Shown: positions 37,042 through 47,166, counted from the first letter of the stretch. The stretch: DNA of 64,000 nucleotides from Mesorhizobium sp. M1D.F.Ca.ET.043.01.1.1 (GCF_003952385.1 NZ_CP034444.1:2542001-2606000), one strand, 5' to 3'. A program made the numbers and translations. The notes: a model not told the origin generated them from the sequence alone.

Positions 37042-37869
37042 ATGCCGATCAAAGCATTAACCTTCACGAGCAAGCGTCTGATCACCACCGCATTCATGGC
37101 CGCGCTGGCGGCCAGCGTAGCGGGCTGCGGCAGCACCAGCAAGTTCACGACGGGCTCCATTTCCCGCTCCGACAACCGGCCGCTGGAAACGATGTCGGCC
37201 GGAGAACTGCACAGCGCCACGACCAGGCTCGGCGAATCCTACGCCAGGAACCCGAACGACAAACGCATCGCCACCAATTACGCCGCGGCGCTGCAGATGG
37301 ATGGCGACGCAGACCAGTCGCTGGCGGTGATGCGCAAGCTCGCCATCGCCTATGCCAAGGACCGCGACGTGCTCGCCGCCTACGGCAAGGCGCTAGCCGC
37401 GAACGGGCAGTTCGAGCAAGCGCTCGATGCGGTGCGCCGCGCGCAGACGCCGGAATATCCGGACTGGCGCCTGGTATCGGCGGAAGCCGCCATCCTCGAC
37501 CAGATGGGACAGCGGGACGAGGCGCGTCAGGACTACCGAAAGGCGCTCGAGCTCAAGCCGAACGAACCTTCCATCCTTTCCAATCTCGGCATGTCCTATG
37601 TGCTGGAGGGGGATCTGCGCACCGCCGAGACCTATATGCGCTCGGCCGCGCAGCAGCCGAACGCCGACAGCCGCGTGCGGCAGAACCTGGCGCTGGTCGT
37701 CGGCCTGCAGGGCCGCTTCGACGAGGCCGAAAAGATCGCCTCGCAGGAGCTTTCGCCGGAGCAGGCGCAGGCCAACGTCGCCTATCTGCGCCAGATGCTT
37801 GCCCAGCAGAATGCCTGGAGCCAGCTCAAGGATCAGGACAAGGACAAGGCGAAGGTCGCGACGAACTGA
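37042..37869 (+). CDS. tadD: TPR lipoprotein TadD (Flp pilus assembly)
   Basis: 275 residues. Lipoprotein signal with lipobox ASVAGC (Cys29), then tetratricopeptide repeats (NYAAALQMDGDADQSLAVM, YGKALAANGQFEQALDAVRR, DYRKALELKPNEPSILSNLGMSYVLEGDL, EKIASQELSPEQAQANVAYLRQML). In Tad systems TadD is the pilotin-like factor for the CpaC secretin. It is convergent with the tadC gene and separated by a strong terminator. ATG 37042 was chosen because the lipoprotein signal starts there; 37012 is a possible in-frame alternative. Confidence 0.9.
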   Translation: MPIKALTFTSKRLITTAFMAALAASVAGCGSTSKFTTGSISRSDNRPLETMSAGELHSATTRLGESYARNPNDKRIATNYAAALQMDGDADQSLAVMRKLAIAYAKDRDVLAAYGKALAANGQFEQALDAVRRAQTPEYPDWRLVSAEAAILDQMGQRDEARQDYRKALELKPNEPSILSNLGMSYVLEGDLRTAETYMRSAAQQPNADSRVRQNLALVVGLQGRFDEAEKIASQELSPEQAQANVAYLRQMLAQQNAWSQLKDQDKDKAKVATN

Positions 37870-37905
37870 TCGGGCATTGCGCCGGGATCGCAGATCGAAG
37901 ACAAC

Positions 37906-37936
37906 AGGCCGCGCGGCATCGACCGCGCGGCCTTTC
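37906..37936. terminator. Bidirectional terminator between tadD and tadC
   Basis: AGGCCGCGCGG pairs with CCGCGCGGCCT around CATCGA and is followed by TTT. It lies between two convergent genes and could stop both. Confidence 0.75.
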
Positions 37937-37954
37937 CACATTCGTTCGGGATTT

Positions 37955-38971
37955 CTACTGGCTGCTGGAGTTGTGCTGGTCGCCGAAGATGCCGCGCTGG
38001 CTGACCTGGATGCCGGCCGGTCCCAGAATGATGGCGAACAGGACCGGCAGGAAGAAAAGGATCATCGGCACGGTGAGCTTAGGCGGCAGCGCCGCGGCCT
38101 TCTTCTCGGCCGCGTTCATGCGCATGTCGCGGCTTTCCGACGCGAGCACGCGCAGCGCATGCGCCACCGGCGTGCCGTAGCGTTCCGCCTGAACCAGGGC
38201 CTGGGACACCGACTTCACCGATTCCAGGCCGGTGCGGCTTGCCAGGTTCTCATAGGCGACCTTGCGGTCCTGCAGATAGGACAGCTCGGCATTGGTAAGC
38301 ACGAATTCCTCGGCGAGCGCGACGGACTGGGTGCCGATCTCGTCGGCGACCTTGCGAAGCGCTGCTTCCACCGACATGCCGGATTCCACGCAGATCAGCA
38401 TCAGGTCGAGCGCGTCCGGCCATGCCAGCTGGATCGACTGCTTGCGCTTGGTCGCGCGGTTGTTGACGTAAAGGATCGGCGCGTAGAAGCCGCCATAGGC
38501 GACAACAATGCAGACGAACAGCTTGATGAAGGCCGGCTGCTGCGCCAGGCCGCCCAGAACGAACAGGTAGATCGCCGCGAGCGCGAAACCGATGAAGGGC
38601 AGGATCAGGCGGAAGAACAGGAAGCGCGTCAGCGGATTCTGGCCGCGGAAGCCCGCCACCTTGAGCTTCTGCAGCGTGCCTTCATCGGCAAGCGCGCGCT
38701 TGAGGTCCAGCCGCTCGACGATGTTACGCATGCCGATCGACTGCTCCTCGCGCAGACCCTTGCGGCGGCGATCGGCCTCGTTGGCGAGCCGCTGACGCTG
38801 CCTGGCGCGCAGTTCGTCACGCTCGAGCGCCACGGTTTTCATGCGCGACTTGAGCTGATTGCCGCCAAGCGCCGGCAGGAGCGTGAAGACAGTGGCAAAA
38901 ACCGCGATGCCGACCAGCAGCGCGATAAGAAAGGAAGGATCGGTTAGCGTCTTGACGACCTGGTCAGTCAT
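37955..38971 (-). CDS. tadC: Tad pilus platform protein TadC
   Basis: 338 residues of the GspF/TadC family with N- and C-terminal membrane helices (FLIALLVGIAVFATVFTLLP) and a central GspF domain (DALDLMLICVESGMSVEAALRKVADEIG). It forms the inner-membrane platform with TadB. It is the last gene of the minus-strand operon, 13 bp after tadB. Confidence 0.92.
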   Translation of the reverse strand: MTDQVVKTLTDPSFLIALLVGIAVFATVFTLLPALGGNQLKSRMKTVALERDELRARQRQRLANEADRRRKGLREEQSIGMRNIVERLDLKRALADEGTLQKLKVAGFRGQNPLTRFLFFRLILPFIGFALAAIYLFVLGGLAQQPAFIKLFVCIVVAYGGFYAPILYVNNRATKRKQSIQLAWPDALDLMLICVESGMSVEAALRKVADEIGTQSVALAEEFVLTNAELSYLQDRKVAYENLASRTGLESVKSVSQALVQAERYGTPVAHALRVLASESRDMRMNAAEKKAAALPPKLTVPMILFFLPVLFAIILGPAGIQVSQRGIFGDQHNSSSQ

Positions 38972-38984
38972 TGGGTCCGCATCC

Positions 38985-39998
38985 CTACACTTCGAAATTC
39001 ATCATCTTGCGCATCACCACGATGCCGATCGACATCCAGACGCCGGAGCAGCCGAGGATCAGATTGCCGACGCTGGTCGTGAACAGCGGCATGATGTAGT
39101 TCGGGCTTGTAAGATAGACGAGAAAGGCGACGACGAACGGCAAGGCGCCGATGATGACGGCGGATGCCTTCGCTTCCATCGACAGGGCCTGCACCTTGGC
39201 CTTCATCTTCTTGCGGTCGCGCAGCACGCGCGAAAGATTGCCCAGCGCCTCGGAGAGATTGCCGCCGGCCTGCGACTGGATCTGGATGACGATGCCGAAG
39301 AAGCCGGCCTCGGTGCACGGCATGGTCTCGGACATGCGCAGCGTCGCGTCGGGGATCGACATGCCCATCTGCTGGGAATCGACGATGCGGCGGAACTCGG
39401 AGCGGACCGGCTCGGGAGATTCGTTGGCGATCAGGCGGATCGCATCGTTCAGCGGCAGGCCGGACTTGACCGCGCGCACGATGATGTCGAGGGCATTCGG
39501 GAACTCCTCCAGGAAAGCCTTCACCCGGCGCGTGCGGCGAAACGATACGAACCAGCGCGGCAGGCCGAGGGCCCCGGCCAGGAGAGCGCCGGGCAGGACC
39601 AGCAACGGCGCGCCGGCAAAATAAGCGAGGAAGGTCAGCACGATGCCGCAGATCACCGAGTAGATGTAGAAGCGCTCGATGGAAACCGTCATGCCGGCCT
39701 GGCGGAGCTGAGCCTTCAGCGGCGGCTTCTTGATGTTGCGGTCGTTGGTCCTCTGCTTCTCGTCGAGCTGCTTGAGCGAATCCTGAAGCGTCTTGCGCCG
39801 CCTGACCGCTTCCGCGGCGCGGTCGCGCGTGGCCTTCACCACCGACCGGTCGGTCTCGGCCGTCTTGATCGTTTCAAGCCGCTTGCCGGCCTGCTTTTCG
39901 TTGTCGATGCGCTTGAACAGGAAAGCATAGGCTATCGCGCCGGCGCTTAAGCCCGCAAGCACGACGAAAGCCAGAACCGTGGTGTCAATTCCGAACAT
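38985..39998 (-). CDS. tadB: Tad pilus platform protein TadB
   Basis: 337 residues. N-terminal membrane helix (TVLAFVVLAGLSAGAIAYAF), long charged region, then GspF domain (FPNALDIIVRAVKSGLPLNDAIRLIANE) and two C-terminal helices. With TadC it forms the platform that works with the CpaF ATPase. The 130-bp gap from cpaF is filled by a mosaic repeat. Confidence 0.92.
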   Translation of the reverse strand: MFGIDTTVLAFVVLAGLSAGAIAYAFLFKRIDNEKQAGKRLETIKTAETDRSVVKATRDRAAEAVRRRKTLQDSLKQLDEKQRTNDRNIKKPPLKAQLRQAGMTVSIERFYIYSVICGIVLTFLAYFAGAPLLVLPGALLAGALGLPRWFVSFRRTRRVKAFLEEFPNALDIIVRAVKSGLPLNDAIRLIANESPEPVRSEFRRIVDSQQMGMSIPDATLRMSETMPCTEAGFFGIVIQIQSQAGGNLSEALGNLSRVLRDRKKMKAKVQALSMEAKASAVIIGALPFVVAFLVYLTSPNYIMPLFTTSVGNLILGCSGVWMSIGIVVMRKMMNFEV

Positions 39999-40028
39999 CG
40001 ACCGGGGCCCCTACACCTCCAGATGCAC

Positions 40029-40132
40029 TAGAGCGGTTCAGCTTTTTGAAGAAGCGCTGACCGCTCTTAGTATTTGTTTTTATGCAATTCCGGACGGAAA
40101 ACCGCTACGCACTTTTCCTGGAATTGCTCTAG
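40029..40132. repeat. Mosaic palindromic repeat, family 1, inside tad operon
   Basis: The same element as 3854-3949 (AGAGCGGTTCAGC ... CAATTCCGGACGGAAAACCG ... TTTTCCTGGAATTG). It sits between cpaF and tadB and its last bases (CTAG) supply the cpaF stop codon on the minus strand. Confidence 0.82.
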
Positions 40133-41628
40133 TCAGCGCGTTTCTCCATGGCTTCGAGCGCGTTGGCGAGGCGCTGCTCCTCGCCATAGTAGCGGGCGCG
40201 ATCCCAGAAATGCGGCCGGCCGATGCCGGTGGAAACATGCTCGCCGATCAGACGGCCGCTCGCGTCTTCGCCCTTGATGTTATAGAGGACGAGATCCTGA
40301 GTGATGATGACGTCGCCTTCCATGCCGATCACCTCGGTGATGTGGGTGATGCGGCGCGAGCCGTCGCGCAGACGAGCTGCCTGGATGATCACGTCGACCG
40401 AGCCGACGACGATCTCGCGCACCGTCCTCTGCGGCAGCGAATAGCCGCCCATGGCGATCATCGATTCAATACGGTTCAGACATTCGCGCGGGCTGTTGGA
40501 GTGGATCGTTCCCATCGAGCCGTCATGGCCGGTGTTCATCGCCTGCAGAAGGTCGAACACTTCCGGTCCGCGCACCTCGCCGACGATGATCCGTTCGGGC
40601 CGCATGCGCAGGCAGTTCTTGACGAGGTCGCGCATGGTCACCTCGCCCTCGCCTTCGAGATTGGGCGGCCTGGTTTCGAGACGGACCACGTGCGGCTGCT
40701 GCAGCTGCAACTCGGCCGAGTCCTCGCAGGTGATGACCCGCTCCTCGCGATCGATATAGTTGGTCAGGCAGTTGAGCAGCGTCGTCTTGCCCGAGCCCGT
40801 GCCGCCCGAGATGACGACATTGCAGCGGACGCGGCCGATGATCTTCAGGATTTCCGCGCCTTGCGGCGAGATGGCGCCGAACTTGACCAGCTGGTCGAGC
40901 GTCAGCTTGTCCTTCTTGAACTTGCGGATGGTGAGCGCGGTGCCATCGAGCGAGAGCGGCGGCGCGATCACGTTGACGCGCGAGCCGTCGGGAAGACGCG
41001 CGTCGCAGATCGGGCTCGATTCGTCGACGCGGCGGCCGACCTGGCTGACGATGCGCTGGCAGATGTTGAGCAGTTGCTGGTTGTCGCGGAAGCGGATGCT
41101 GGTCGGTTCGACCTTGCCGTTGACCTCGATGTAGACGTTCTTGGAACCGTTGACCATGATGTCGGCGATGTCGTCGCGCGCGAGCAGCGGCTCCAGCGGC
41201 CCGTAGCCGAGCACGTCGTTGCAGATGTCCTCGAGCAGCTCTTCCTGCTCGGAGATCGACATCACGAAATTCTTGATCGCGATGATGTCGTTGACGATGT
41301 CGCGGATTTCCTCGCGCGCGCTTTCCGGATCGAGCTTGGCGAGCTGCGACAGATCGATCGTGTCGATCAGCGCCGAAAACACCTGGCTCTTGGTATCGTA
41401 GTAGGTTTCGCTCCGCTCGCGCTGGGCCCTTCTCGGCGGCTCGGGCGCCATCGGCGGCGCCTCGACCGGACGCCGAACGGGCGGCGCGGCGGGCGTGCTC
41501 GGCGCGGGCGCGGCCGGCCGGTCGAGCGCCATCGTCCCGGCCGGAGCGGGCGCGGCCGGAGGAGGTGCCGGCGGGCGGAATTCGGGAGCTGCCCGGCTGC
41601 CGTCGTCTGTGCCTCTTTTACCAAACAT
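40129..41628 (-). CDS. cpaF: Tad pilus assembly ATPase CpaF (TadA)
   Basis: 499 residues. Proline-rich N-terminus, then secretion ATPase (GspE/VirB11 family) with Walker [16 protein letters not shown] (around residue 278), Walker B-like [16 protein letters not shown] and [13 protein letters not shown]. Powers pilin polymerisation in the cytoplasm. Its stop codon TAG lies inside a mosaic repeat, so the last residues may have been set by repeat insertion. Confidence 0.94.
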   Translation of the reverse strand: MFGKRGTDDGSRAAPEFRPPAPPPAAPAPAGTMALDRPAAPAPSTPAAPPVRRPVEAPPMAPEPPRRAQRERSETYYDTKSQVFSALIDTIDLSQLAKLDPESAREEIRDIVNDIIAIKNFVMSISEQEELLEDICNDVLGYGPLEPLLARDDIADIMVNGSKNVYIEVNGKVEPTSIRFRDNQQLLNICQRIVSQVGRRVDESSPICDARLPDGSRVNVIAPPLSLDGTALTIRKFKKDKLTLDQLVKFGAISPQGAEILKIIGRVRCNVVISGGTGSGKTTLLNCLTNYIDREERVITCEDSAELQLQQPHVVRLETRPPNLEGEGEVTMRDLVKNCLRMRPERIIVGEVRGPEVFDLLQAMNTGHDGSMGTIHSNSPRECLNRIESMIAMGGYSLPQRTVREIVVGSVDVIIQAARLRDGSRRITHITEVIGMEGDVIITQDLVLYNIKGEDASGRLIGEHVSTGIGRPHFWDRARYYGEEQRLANALEAMEKRAD

Positions 41629-41658
41629 GATCGACTACCCGATGCCGCTCCGCGAGCG

Positions 41659-42948
41659 TCACTTCCTGTTGCGCGAAAGCTTGCCGAGGATGGAGCCCAG
41701 GCCTGCCTTCTTCTTCGTCTTGATTTCGCTGCGCCCGGTCAGCACATGCGCGATTTCGTTGATCGTGCCGACGACCGGGCTCTTGGCGTCCATCTCGCCA
41801 AGCATGCGGCCGTTGTTGGCCGCGTTGCCGAACAGCAGCGGCTCGAAATTGATCACCGCCATGGGCGTGATGCCGAGCGGTTCGGAAAAATCCGATGCCG
41901 CGATCTCCGGCCGTTTCGGAACGCCGGCCTGGTTGATGATCAGCTTCGGCGGCGGGTCGTTCGGACGCAGCCGCTTCAGCATGTCGACCATATTCTTGGT
42001 GTTGCGCAGATTGGCGAGTTCGGGCGTGGCCGTGATGACGATCTCGTCGGCCTTGATCAGCGTGCTCTTGGTCCAACCGCTCCAGACGTGGGGAATGTCG
42101 AGCACGAGCAGGGGCGCGCTGCGCTGGGCCGTTTCGATGACCTGGGAGAAGGCGTCCGGATCGAAATCATAGACGCGCTCGAGCGTGGAAGGCGCCGCCA
42201 GCAGCGACAGATGCTCGGCGCACTGCGCGAGCAGCCGGTCGAGATAGACCTCGTCAACGCGCTCGGGCGAAAACACCGCCTCGGCGATGCCCTGCGCGGG
42301 GTCCTGGTCGAAGTTGATGTTGGCGGTGCCGAAAGCGAGATCGAGATCGGCAACGACAACTTCGGACTTGAACAAGGACGACATCGCCCAGGCGACGTTG
42401 TGGGCGATCGTCGAGGACCCGACACCGCCCTTGGCGCCGATGAAAGCGATGGAGCGGCCTATCGGATCGGACTCGGGATCGACGAAGATCGACGACACGA
42501 CACTGACGATATCGGTCATCGAGACCGGCGCGATGACATATTCGGAAATGCCCGAACGGATGAGCTCGCGGTAGAGGCCGACATCGTTGTAGTGGCCGAT
42601 GACCACGACCTTCGAGGTCGGGTCACAATATTCCGCGAGCTGACCGAGCTGCTCCAGCAGCTGTTTAGGCTCGCTGCGCGATTCCAGCAGGATCAGGTTG
42701 GGTGTCGGCGCCGACCGGTAGAATTCGATCGCGGTGGCGATGCCGCCCATATGGACCTTGAGATGGGCCTTGGCCATGCGGCGGTCCTCGCCGGCCCGCT
42801 CGATGGGGTTGGCGACGCCCTCGGTCTCGCAGAAAGCCTGGATCGAGATGCGCGGCACCGGGCGCAGCGCCTGCATGGCGGCGACGTCCTGTTGCGAGAG
42901 ATCGCCGGTATCCGTGGGCGTGTCGTAGGCGAGATTGCTCATCGTCAT
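41659..42948 (-). CDS. cpaE: Pilus assembly protein CpaE (TadZ)
   Basis: 429 residues. N-terminal receiver-like domain followed by a ParA/MinD-type ATPase (deviant Walker A FIGAKGGVGSSTIAHN, near residue 168; DLDLAFGTANINFDQDP; LVLDIPHVW). TadZ proteins localise the pilus apparatus at a pole. A possible functional link is the PodJ-like gene in this window. Confidence 0.93.
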   Translation of the reverse strand: MTMSNLAYDTPTDTGDLSQQDVAAMQALRPVPRISIQAFCETEGVANPIERAGEDRRMAKAHLKVHMGGIATAIEFYRSAPTPNLILLESRSEPKQLLEQLGQLAEYCDPTSKVVVIGHYNDVGLYRELIRSGISEYVIAPVSMTDIVSVVSSIFVDPESDPIGRSIAFIGAKGGVGSSTIAHNVAWAMSSLFKSEVVVADLDLAFGTANINFDQDPAQGIAEAVFSPERVDEVYLDRLLAQCAEHLSLLAAPSTLERVYDFDPDAFSQVIETAQRSAPLLVLDIPHVWSGWTKSTLIKADEIVITATPELANLRNTKNMVDMLKRLRPNDPPPKLIINQAGVPKRPEIAASDFSEPLGITPMAVINFEPLLFGNAANNGRMLGEMDAKSPVVGTINEIAHVLTGRSEIKTKKKAGLGSILGKLSRNRK

Positions 42949-42972
42949 GTTCTTTCCGTCATCCGGCGCGGC

Positions 42973-43710
42973 TCAGTAAGTCACTTCCGAATTGCCGAGG
43001 AACTCGTCCGAAACGCCTCGGGCGCGATAGATATCGATCACGTTGCCGCGGTTTTCGGCGTCGATGTCGGACTGCTTGCGCGGCCCGAGCAGATCGTTGG
43101 GATTGGCCATCTGGGCGGCAAGGTTGTTCTGATAGGAGCATCCGAAATCGGCGTAGTGCCTGTTTTCCGAGGTCTGCAGCAGGTCTTCCGGCCAGCGCCC
43201 GCATTTGTCGGTCTGGGCCTTCACGGCGACGAAGGCGACGCGGACCGGGGCCGAAGCTTCAGGCACGGCCGACTGGTAAGACGTCATGACGATCCGGTTG
43301 CGCTTGACGCCGGCCGCGATGGCAAGCCTGGCGAAATCGCGGCTGGCGGCCTGGGCGGCGGCCTGGTTCGCGGAGCCGACCGGGGCCGCGATCGTCAGCG
43401 CCGGAGCGGCGCTCCTGTCGTAGCCGTCGAGGAAGCCGAGCAGAGTGTCGCGCTGCGAGGCGGTCATGCCGCGATCGCCGGCGCCGACCGGAAGGTCTAT
43501 CTTCTGGTTCTTCTCGGCGATGACGATCGGATGATTGGTGCGGTAGTCGTCGGGAATGGCGCCCACCGTCACGCTGTCGCGATGGAAATTGGCGCATCCG
43601 GCGAGCGACGCCGCAAGAGCGATCGCCAGGACCGCAGACGACCCGCGAAAACGTCCTCCGCCGGATTTTGCCGCTGCGATCGTCATGGCCTTTGATGCTG
43701 ACTTGGACAT
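42973..43710 (-). CDS. cpaD: Pilus assembly lipoprotein CpaD
   Basis: About 245 residues. Signal with lipobox LAASLAGC, then GDRGMTASQRDTLLGFLDGY and the C-terminal DFGCSYQNNLAAQMANPNDLLGPR, hallmarks of CpaD. A GTG at 43728 would overlap the cpaC stop (GTGA) and add six residues. I prefer the ATG at 43710, which has GGAAAG upstream, but both are plausible. It helps the secretin. Confidence 0.88.
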   Translation of the reverse strand: MSKSASKAMTIAAAKSGGGRFRGSSAVLAIALAASLAGCANFHRDSVTVGAIPDDYRTNHPIVIAEKNQKIDLPVGAGDRGMTASQRDTLLGFLDGYDRSAAPALTIAAPVGSANQAAAQAASRDFARLAIAAGVKRNRIVMTSYQSAVPEASAPVRVAFVAVKAQTDKCGRWPEDLLQTSENRHYADFGCSYQNNLAAQMANPNDLLGPRKQSDIDAENRGNVIDIYRARGVSDEFLGNSEVTY

Positions 43711-43724
43711 GTCCGCTTTCCCGC

Positions 43725-45254
43725 TCACTTGTAGATGAAGCCGACCACGCCGTGGTAACGGCCAGGTGGCCTGTCGGTCTGCATGGTGCCGTAGACGCGA
43801 TTGACGCGACCGAGGAACATGCCGGCGCCATCGCTCGGCGCGTTGAAATTGTCGTCAGGCTTGGCCAATTCGTTGCGCGCCACGGGCCGCGCCAGATAGG
43901 GCGTGATGATGATGACGAGCTCGCTCTCGTTGCGCACGAAGTCGCGGCTGCGGAAGAGCGCGCCGAGCACCGGGATCTTGGTCAGCCCGGGCAGTCCGTT
44001 GACGGCCTGCCTGACGTCGTCGCGTACGAGGCCCGCGATCATCATCGAGCCGCCGGAAGGCAGTTCCACCGTCGTATCGGCCAGGCGCTTGCGCAGCGAC
44101 AAGGCGTTCATGCCGGGACTTCTCCCGCCATCGGAAAGCGAGACCGATGCCTCGGTTGTCGGCTCGGAAACGGCGGTCCGCACCTTCAGGCTGATGCGGC
44201 CCGGCGATAGCACCACCGGCTGGAATTCCAGTCCGATCCCGTATTCGATCTTCTCGATCGAATAGGTCTTCAGACCTGTCTGGTTGTCATTGGAGACATT
44301 GGCGGAAACGCTGTTCACCATGTTGTATTCGCCGCCGACCTTGAAGGTCGCCTTCTCGCCGGACACAGCGGTGAGCGTCGGTTCTGCCAGCGTCTTCATG
44401 ACGCCGGCCGATTCCATGGCATTGATGTAGGCCTGGATCGAGGACGTCCCGACATTGAAGCCCGAGTTGGACAGTTGCTTGCCGAGGCCGGTGAAATTGT
44501 CGCTGAGCGCGCCCCAGGAAATGCCGTTGCTGCCGCCGTTGCCGACCATGTTGACGCCGAGCTGCTTCATCACCGAACGGCTGACTTCGGCCACCGTCAC
44601 CTTCAGCGTCACCTGATCGTCACCGATGATCTGCAGCAGATTGACGATCTTGGAGACCCGGCGTTCGGCGTCGGGATTGTTGATGTCGACGCCGCCATTG
44701 GCCGAGCCGCCGGCGGCTGTCTGCGAATATTGGCCGGTTGTCGCTTCGCCGCCGGAGACGAAGATGGTGGCCAGGTCGACGGCGCGCTTGGCGTCGAGCG
44801 GCGTGTCCACATTGCCGGTGAGAATCACGTTGTCGTTGAGCAGCTCGACCTTGATCTGCGACGACGGCAGGAAGCGCTTGAGATAGTCCTCCAGCCCGGC
44901 GACATCGCGTTCGACCGCCAGGTCGAGACTGGCGATCTGCTCGCCGTTGGGGCCGAAGACGAAGATGTTGGTTTCGCCGACCGCCTTGCCGAACAGATAG
45001 ATGCGGCGCGCCGTGCGCGTCACCGCGTCGGCGACGGCCGGATTGGCGACGAGGATGTCGTAGGCGTCGCTCGGCAGGTCGATGACTACCGACTTGTTGA
45101 GGCCGAGCTTGACGCGCTGCGAGGCAACCGAGGCGGTCACGCCGGCCGCCCTGTTCGCCGCCTTGGCCTCGACGAGGCCGGGCGCATCGGTGCCGATCAG
45201 GAACAGGCCGATTGCCACCGCCGCGACGACGGGCAGTTTACCGCTTAGCCTCAT
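43725..45254 (-). CDS. cpaC: Outer-membrane secretin CpaC (RcpA)
   Basis: 509 residues. Signal peptide (LPVVAAVAIGLFLIG), N-terminal pilus domain (LGLNKSVVIDLPSDAYDILVANPAVADAV), BON domain, then the secretin core (QVTLKVTVAEVSRSVMKQLGVNM, VPVLGALFRSRDF-type motif IPVLGALFRSRDFVRNESELVIIITPYLARPV). Forms the pilus exit pore. It overlaps cpaB by four bases, so the two are translationally coupled. Confidence 0.95.
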   Translation of the reverse strand: MRLSGKLPVVAAVAIGLFLIGTDAPGLVEAKAANRAAGVTASVASQRVKLGLNKSVVIDLPSDAYDILVANPAVADAVTRTARRIYLFGKAVGETNIFVFGPNGEQIASLDLAVERDVAGLEDYLKRFLPSSQIKVELLNDNVILTGNVDTPLDAKRAVDLATIFVSGGEATTGQYSQTAAGGSANGGVDINNPDAERRVSKIVNLLQIIGDDQVTLKVTVAEVSRSVMKQLGVNMVGNGGSNGISWGALSDNFTGLGKQLSNSGFNVGTSSIQAYINAMESAGVMKTLAEPTLTAVSGEKATFKVGGEYNMVNSVSANVSNDNQTGLKTYSIEKIEYGIGLEFQPVVLSPGRISLKVRTAVSEPTTEASVSLSDGGRSPGMNALSLRKRLADTTVELPSGGSMMIAGLVRDDVRQAVNGLPGLTKIPVLGALFRSRDFVRNESELVIIITPYLARPVARNELAKPDDNFNAPSDGAGMFLGRVNRVYGTMQTDRPPGRYHGVVGFIYK

Positions 45255-46060
45255 TTCCTTGCTCCCACTTCGGAAACTTCGCCCGACTTGATCAGCCGCA
45301 CCGTGCCGCGCCGGCCGTTGCCATTCACCAGATAGTCGGCCTCGCCCAGGTTCTTCTCATTGGTGTCGGTGATCGGACGCAGCGCCAGGGTCAGACGGTC
45401 CGCCATCTGCTGCGCCACCGTGATGATCTCCGCCTGCTGCGGCGTCAGTTCCAGCGTCGCGGTCTGGCCGACCCTGGTCTTCTTGCCTTCCTCGTCCTCC
45501 TGGATGGTCTGGTCGATGGCCAGGACGCGGATGTTCTTGAGGATGGTCTCGGTGTTGAAGCCGCTGCCGCCGTTGCTGGCGTCGGCGCGCCGGGTCATGA
45601 TGACGTCGACGAAGTCATTGGGCAGGATGAAGCCACCCGCCGATGTGTCGGCCGATATGGCGGTCGCGACGGCGCGCATGCCGGACGGCAGGATCGACGA
45701 CATGAAGCTCTGCCCCTCGCCGACCAGCTTGGAGCGCCGCAGCGGCTCACCGGTATACATGGCCACACGCGCCACCGAGCCCTTGAGCTTTTCGACCGCG
45801 TCCGGTTCGACCGCACGGGTGATGAAATTGGCGTTGACGCCGCTGGCCGGCCACTGCTCCCAGCTGATCTTGTCGCCCAGCTGGCTGCCCATGGCGACAT
45901 CGCCGGAAAGCACCAGCACGTCCTGCAGCGCGATCGCCGGCTCTTTGGGAGCGTCGACGACGACCTGAGCAGGCGGCGCCACCATGTTCTTAGCGACATA
46001 ACCCGCGCCACCCGCCGCGGCCACAGCCACGCCCAGAATAATCAGTCGGGATGCTGGCAT
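45251..46060 (-). CDS. cpaB: Pilus assembly protein CpaB (RcpC)
   Basis: 269 residues. N-terminal membrane helix (LIILGVAVAAAGGAGYVAKNM), SAF domain (DVLVLSGDVAMGSQL, AISADTSAGGFILPNDFVDVI) typical of CpaB/RcpC. It is the first gene of the cpaBCDEF-tadBC operon; a promoter should lie in the 46061-46548 gap. Confidence 0.93.
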   Translation of the reverse strand: MPASRLIILGVAVAAAGGAGYVAKNMVAPPAQVVVDAPKEPAIALQDVLVLSGDVAMGSQLGDKISWEQWPASGVNANFITRAVEPDAVEKLKGSVARVAMYTGEPLRRSKLVGEGQSFMSSILPSGMRAVATAISADTSAGGFILPNDFVDVIMTRRADASNGGSGFNTETILKNIRVLAIDQTIQEDEEGKKTRVGQTATLELTPQQAEIITVAQQMADRLTLALRPITDTNEKNLGEADYLVNGNGRRGTVRLIKSGEVSEVGARK

Positions 46061-46548
46061 TCGTCCGAACCCTTCGCCTCAAGGCAAACCACCTTAGCCA
46101 GGGCGGACTTTGCAGCCGCAATCGTCAAAACAAGGTTAATGCAATGCTTACGATCGTGATTAATTTAAGGTTTACTCAAATTAGACGGAACCGCTTGCCG
46201 TTAAAGTGTGTCGCGCTGAAACGGCGTCGGGCGACAGGCCTTAAGTCGTTGTTTTGATGCATGTCGTTGTCCCAAAACCGCCGCGCACTTTGGGGCGACA
46301 TGCATTAACGAAAAAGGCGGCCAGGCGCCGCGAGAAACCCTCTTGTCAAAGAAAACGAATGATTCCGAAAGGGAACCGGTTTCGAGGCAGGGCGGCGTAA
46401 AGCCACCCCCAAGCGCACAGACCTGTCTGAAAATGGCGATGTGCCTAAAACGCGTCGCGACGAAGCGGATTCAGGTGACACGCTTTAAGTCTTTGTTTGA
46501 CGCATGCCGTTCCCCCAAAACCGATGCGCCCTTTGGGGCGACATGCGT
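46061..46548. other. Repeat-filled gap between cpaB and cpaA
   Basis: A 488-bp region without a convincing gene. It carries two copies of the composite mosaic repeat (46206-46305 and 46448-46552) and the cpaB promoter region (AT-rich near 46130-46200). Confidence 0.55.
46206..46305. repeat. Composite mosaic repeat (palindromes A + B)
   Basis: Palindrome A (GTGTCGCGC ... GCGACA then GGCCTTAAGT) is followed by a T-rich link and palindrome B (GCATGTCGTTGTCCCAAAAC ... TTTGGGGCGACATGCAT). Confidence 0.8.
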
Positions 46549-46552
46549 TTAG
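46448..46552. repeat. Composite mosaic repeat abutting cpaA stop
   Basis: Palindrome A (CGCGTCGCG ... GACACGCTTTAAGT), linker CTTTGTTT, palindrome B (GCATGCCGTTCCCCCAAAAC ... TTTGGGGCGACATGC). Its end overlaps the TAA of cpaA (46549). Confidence 0.8.
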
Positions 46553-47067
46553 GCGGTGAGCCTGTCCAGCGCCCAGATCATCAGCGGAGAATCCGGAAAG
46601 GTGATGAGGCCGCCGAGACCAAGCGCGACGCCGTAAGGAATGCCTCCGCTCTCATCGGCGAAATGGCGCAGAAAACGGTTGTGGCCGGTGTAGACCGCAA
46701 ATGGCGATTTCCGGTAGGCCAGAATGGCAATCGTCAACAGACCGCCGATCAACGTCGAGGTTACCAGGTAGCCGACGAGATTGATGTTGAGCCCCATCCA
46801 TACCGCGGTTGCCGCCAGGAGCTTGGCATCGCCGCCGCCCATGCCGCCGAGCGCGAACAGGCCGAAGGTCACCGCCAGCACCAGGGCACCGGCCGCGAAA
46901 TGCCCGCCATAGGTTGCCCAGTCCATCCCGGTCAACGGAGCCACCAGGGCGAACGTCGCGACCAGCAGCACCGGCACGCGGTTGGCGATCGTCATCGACA
47001 GCGTGTCCGAGATCGCCGCGAACAGCATGCAGAAAGGAAAGACGACGAAGATCGCGGCTTCAAGCAT
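46549..47067 (-). CDS. cpaA: Prepilin peptidase CpaA (A24)
   Basis: 172 residues, about six membrane helices. Aspartyl protease residues: D in AAISDTLSM and the GGGDAKLL motif. Cleaves and may methylate Flp prepilin. ATG 47067 chosen; a further-upstream frame exists. It lies between the flp pilin gene and the cpaB operon, all on the minus strand. It ends in a repeat. Confidence 0.92.
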   Translation of the reverse strand: MLEAAIFVVFPFCMLFAAISDTLSMTIANRVPVLLVATFALVAPLTGMDWATYGGHFAAGALVLAVTFGLFALGGMGGGDAKLLAATAVWMGLNINLVGYLVTSTLIGGLLTIAILAYRKSPFAVYTGHNRFLRHFADESGGIPYGVALGLGGLITFPDSPLMIWALDRLTA

Positions 47068-47166
47068 GGCGCGGTGCCTATGGCGCAATTGACCAGCTGC
47101 AGTCTAGGCATGCTGGAATTAACGATTGATGAGGCCGGATCGTCGAAATCACCCGACCGCATGAAA

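Noticed and set aside
39979..43695. Very long antisense open frame (over 1200 codons) opposite the tad genes
   Set aside because: It is a shadow produced by high-GC codon bias; the minus-strand genes there are unmistakable cpaF, cpaE and cpaD.
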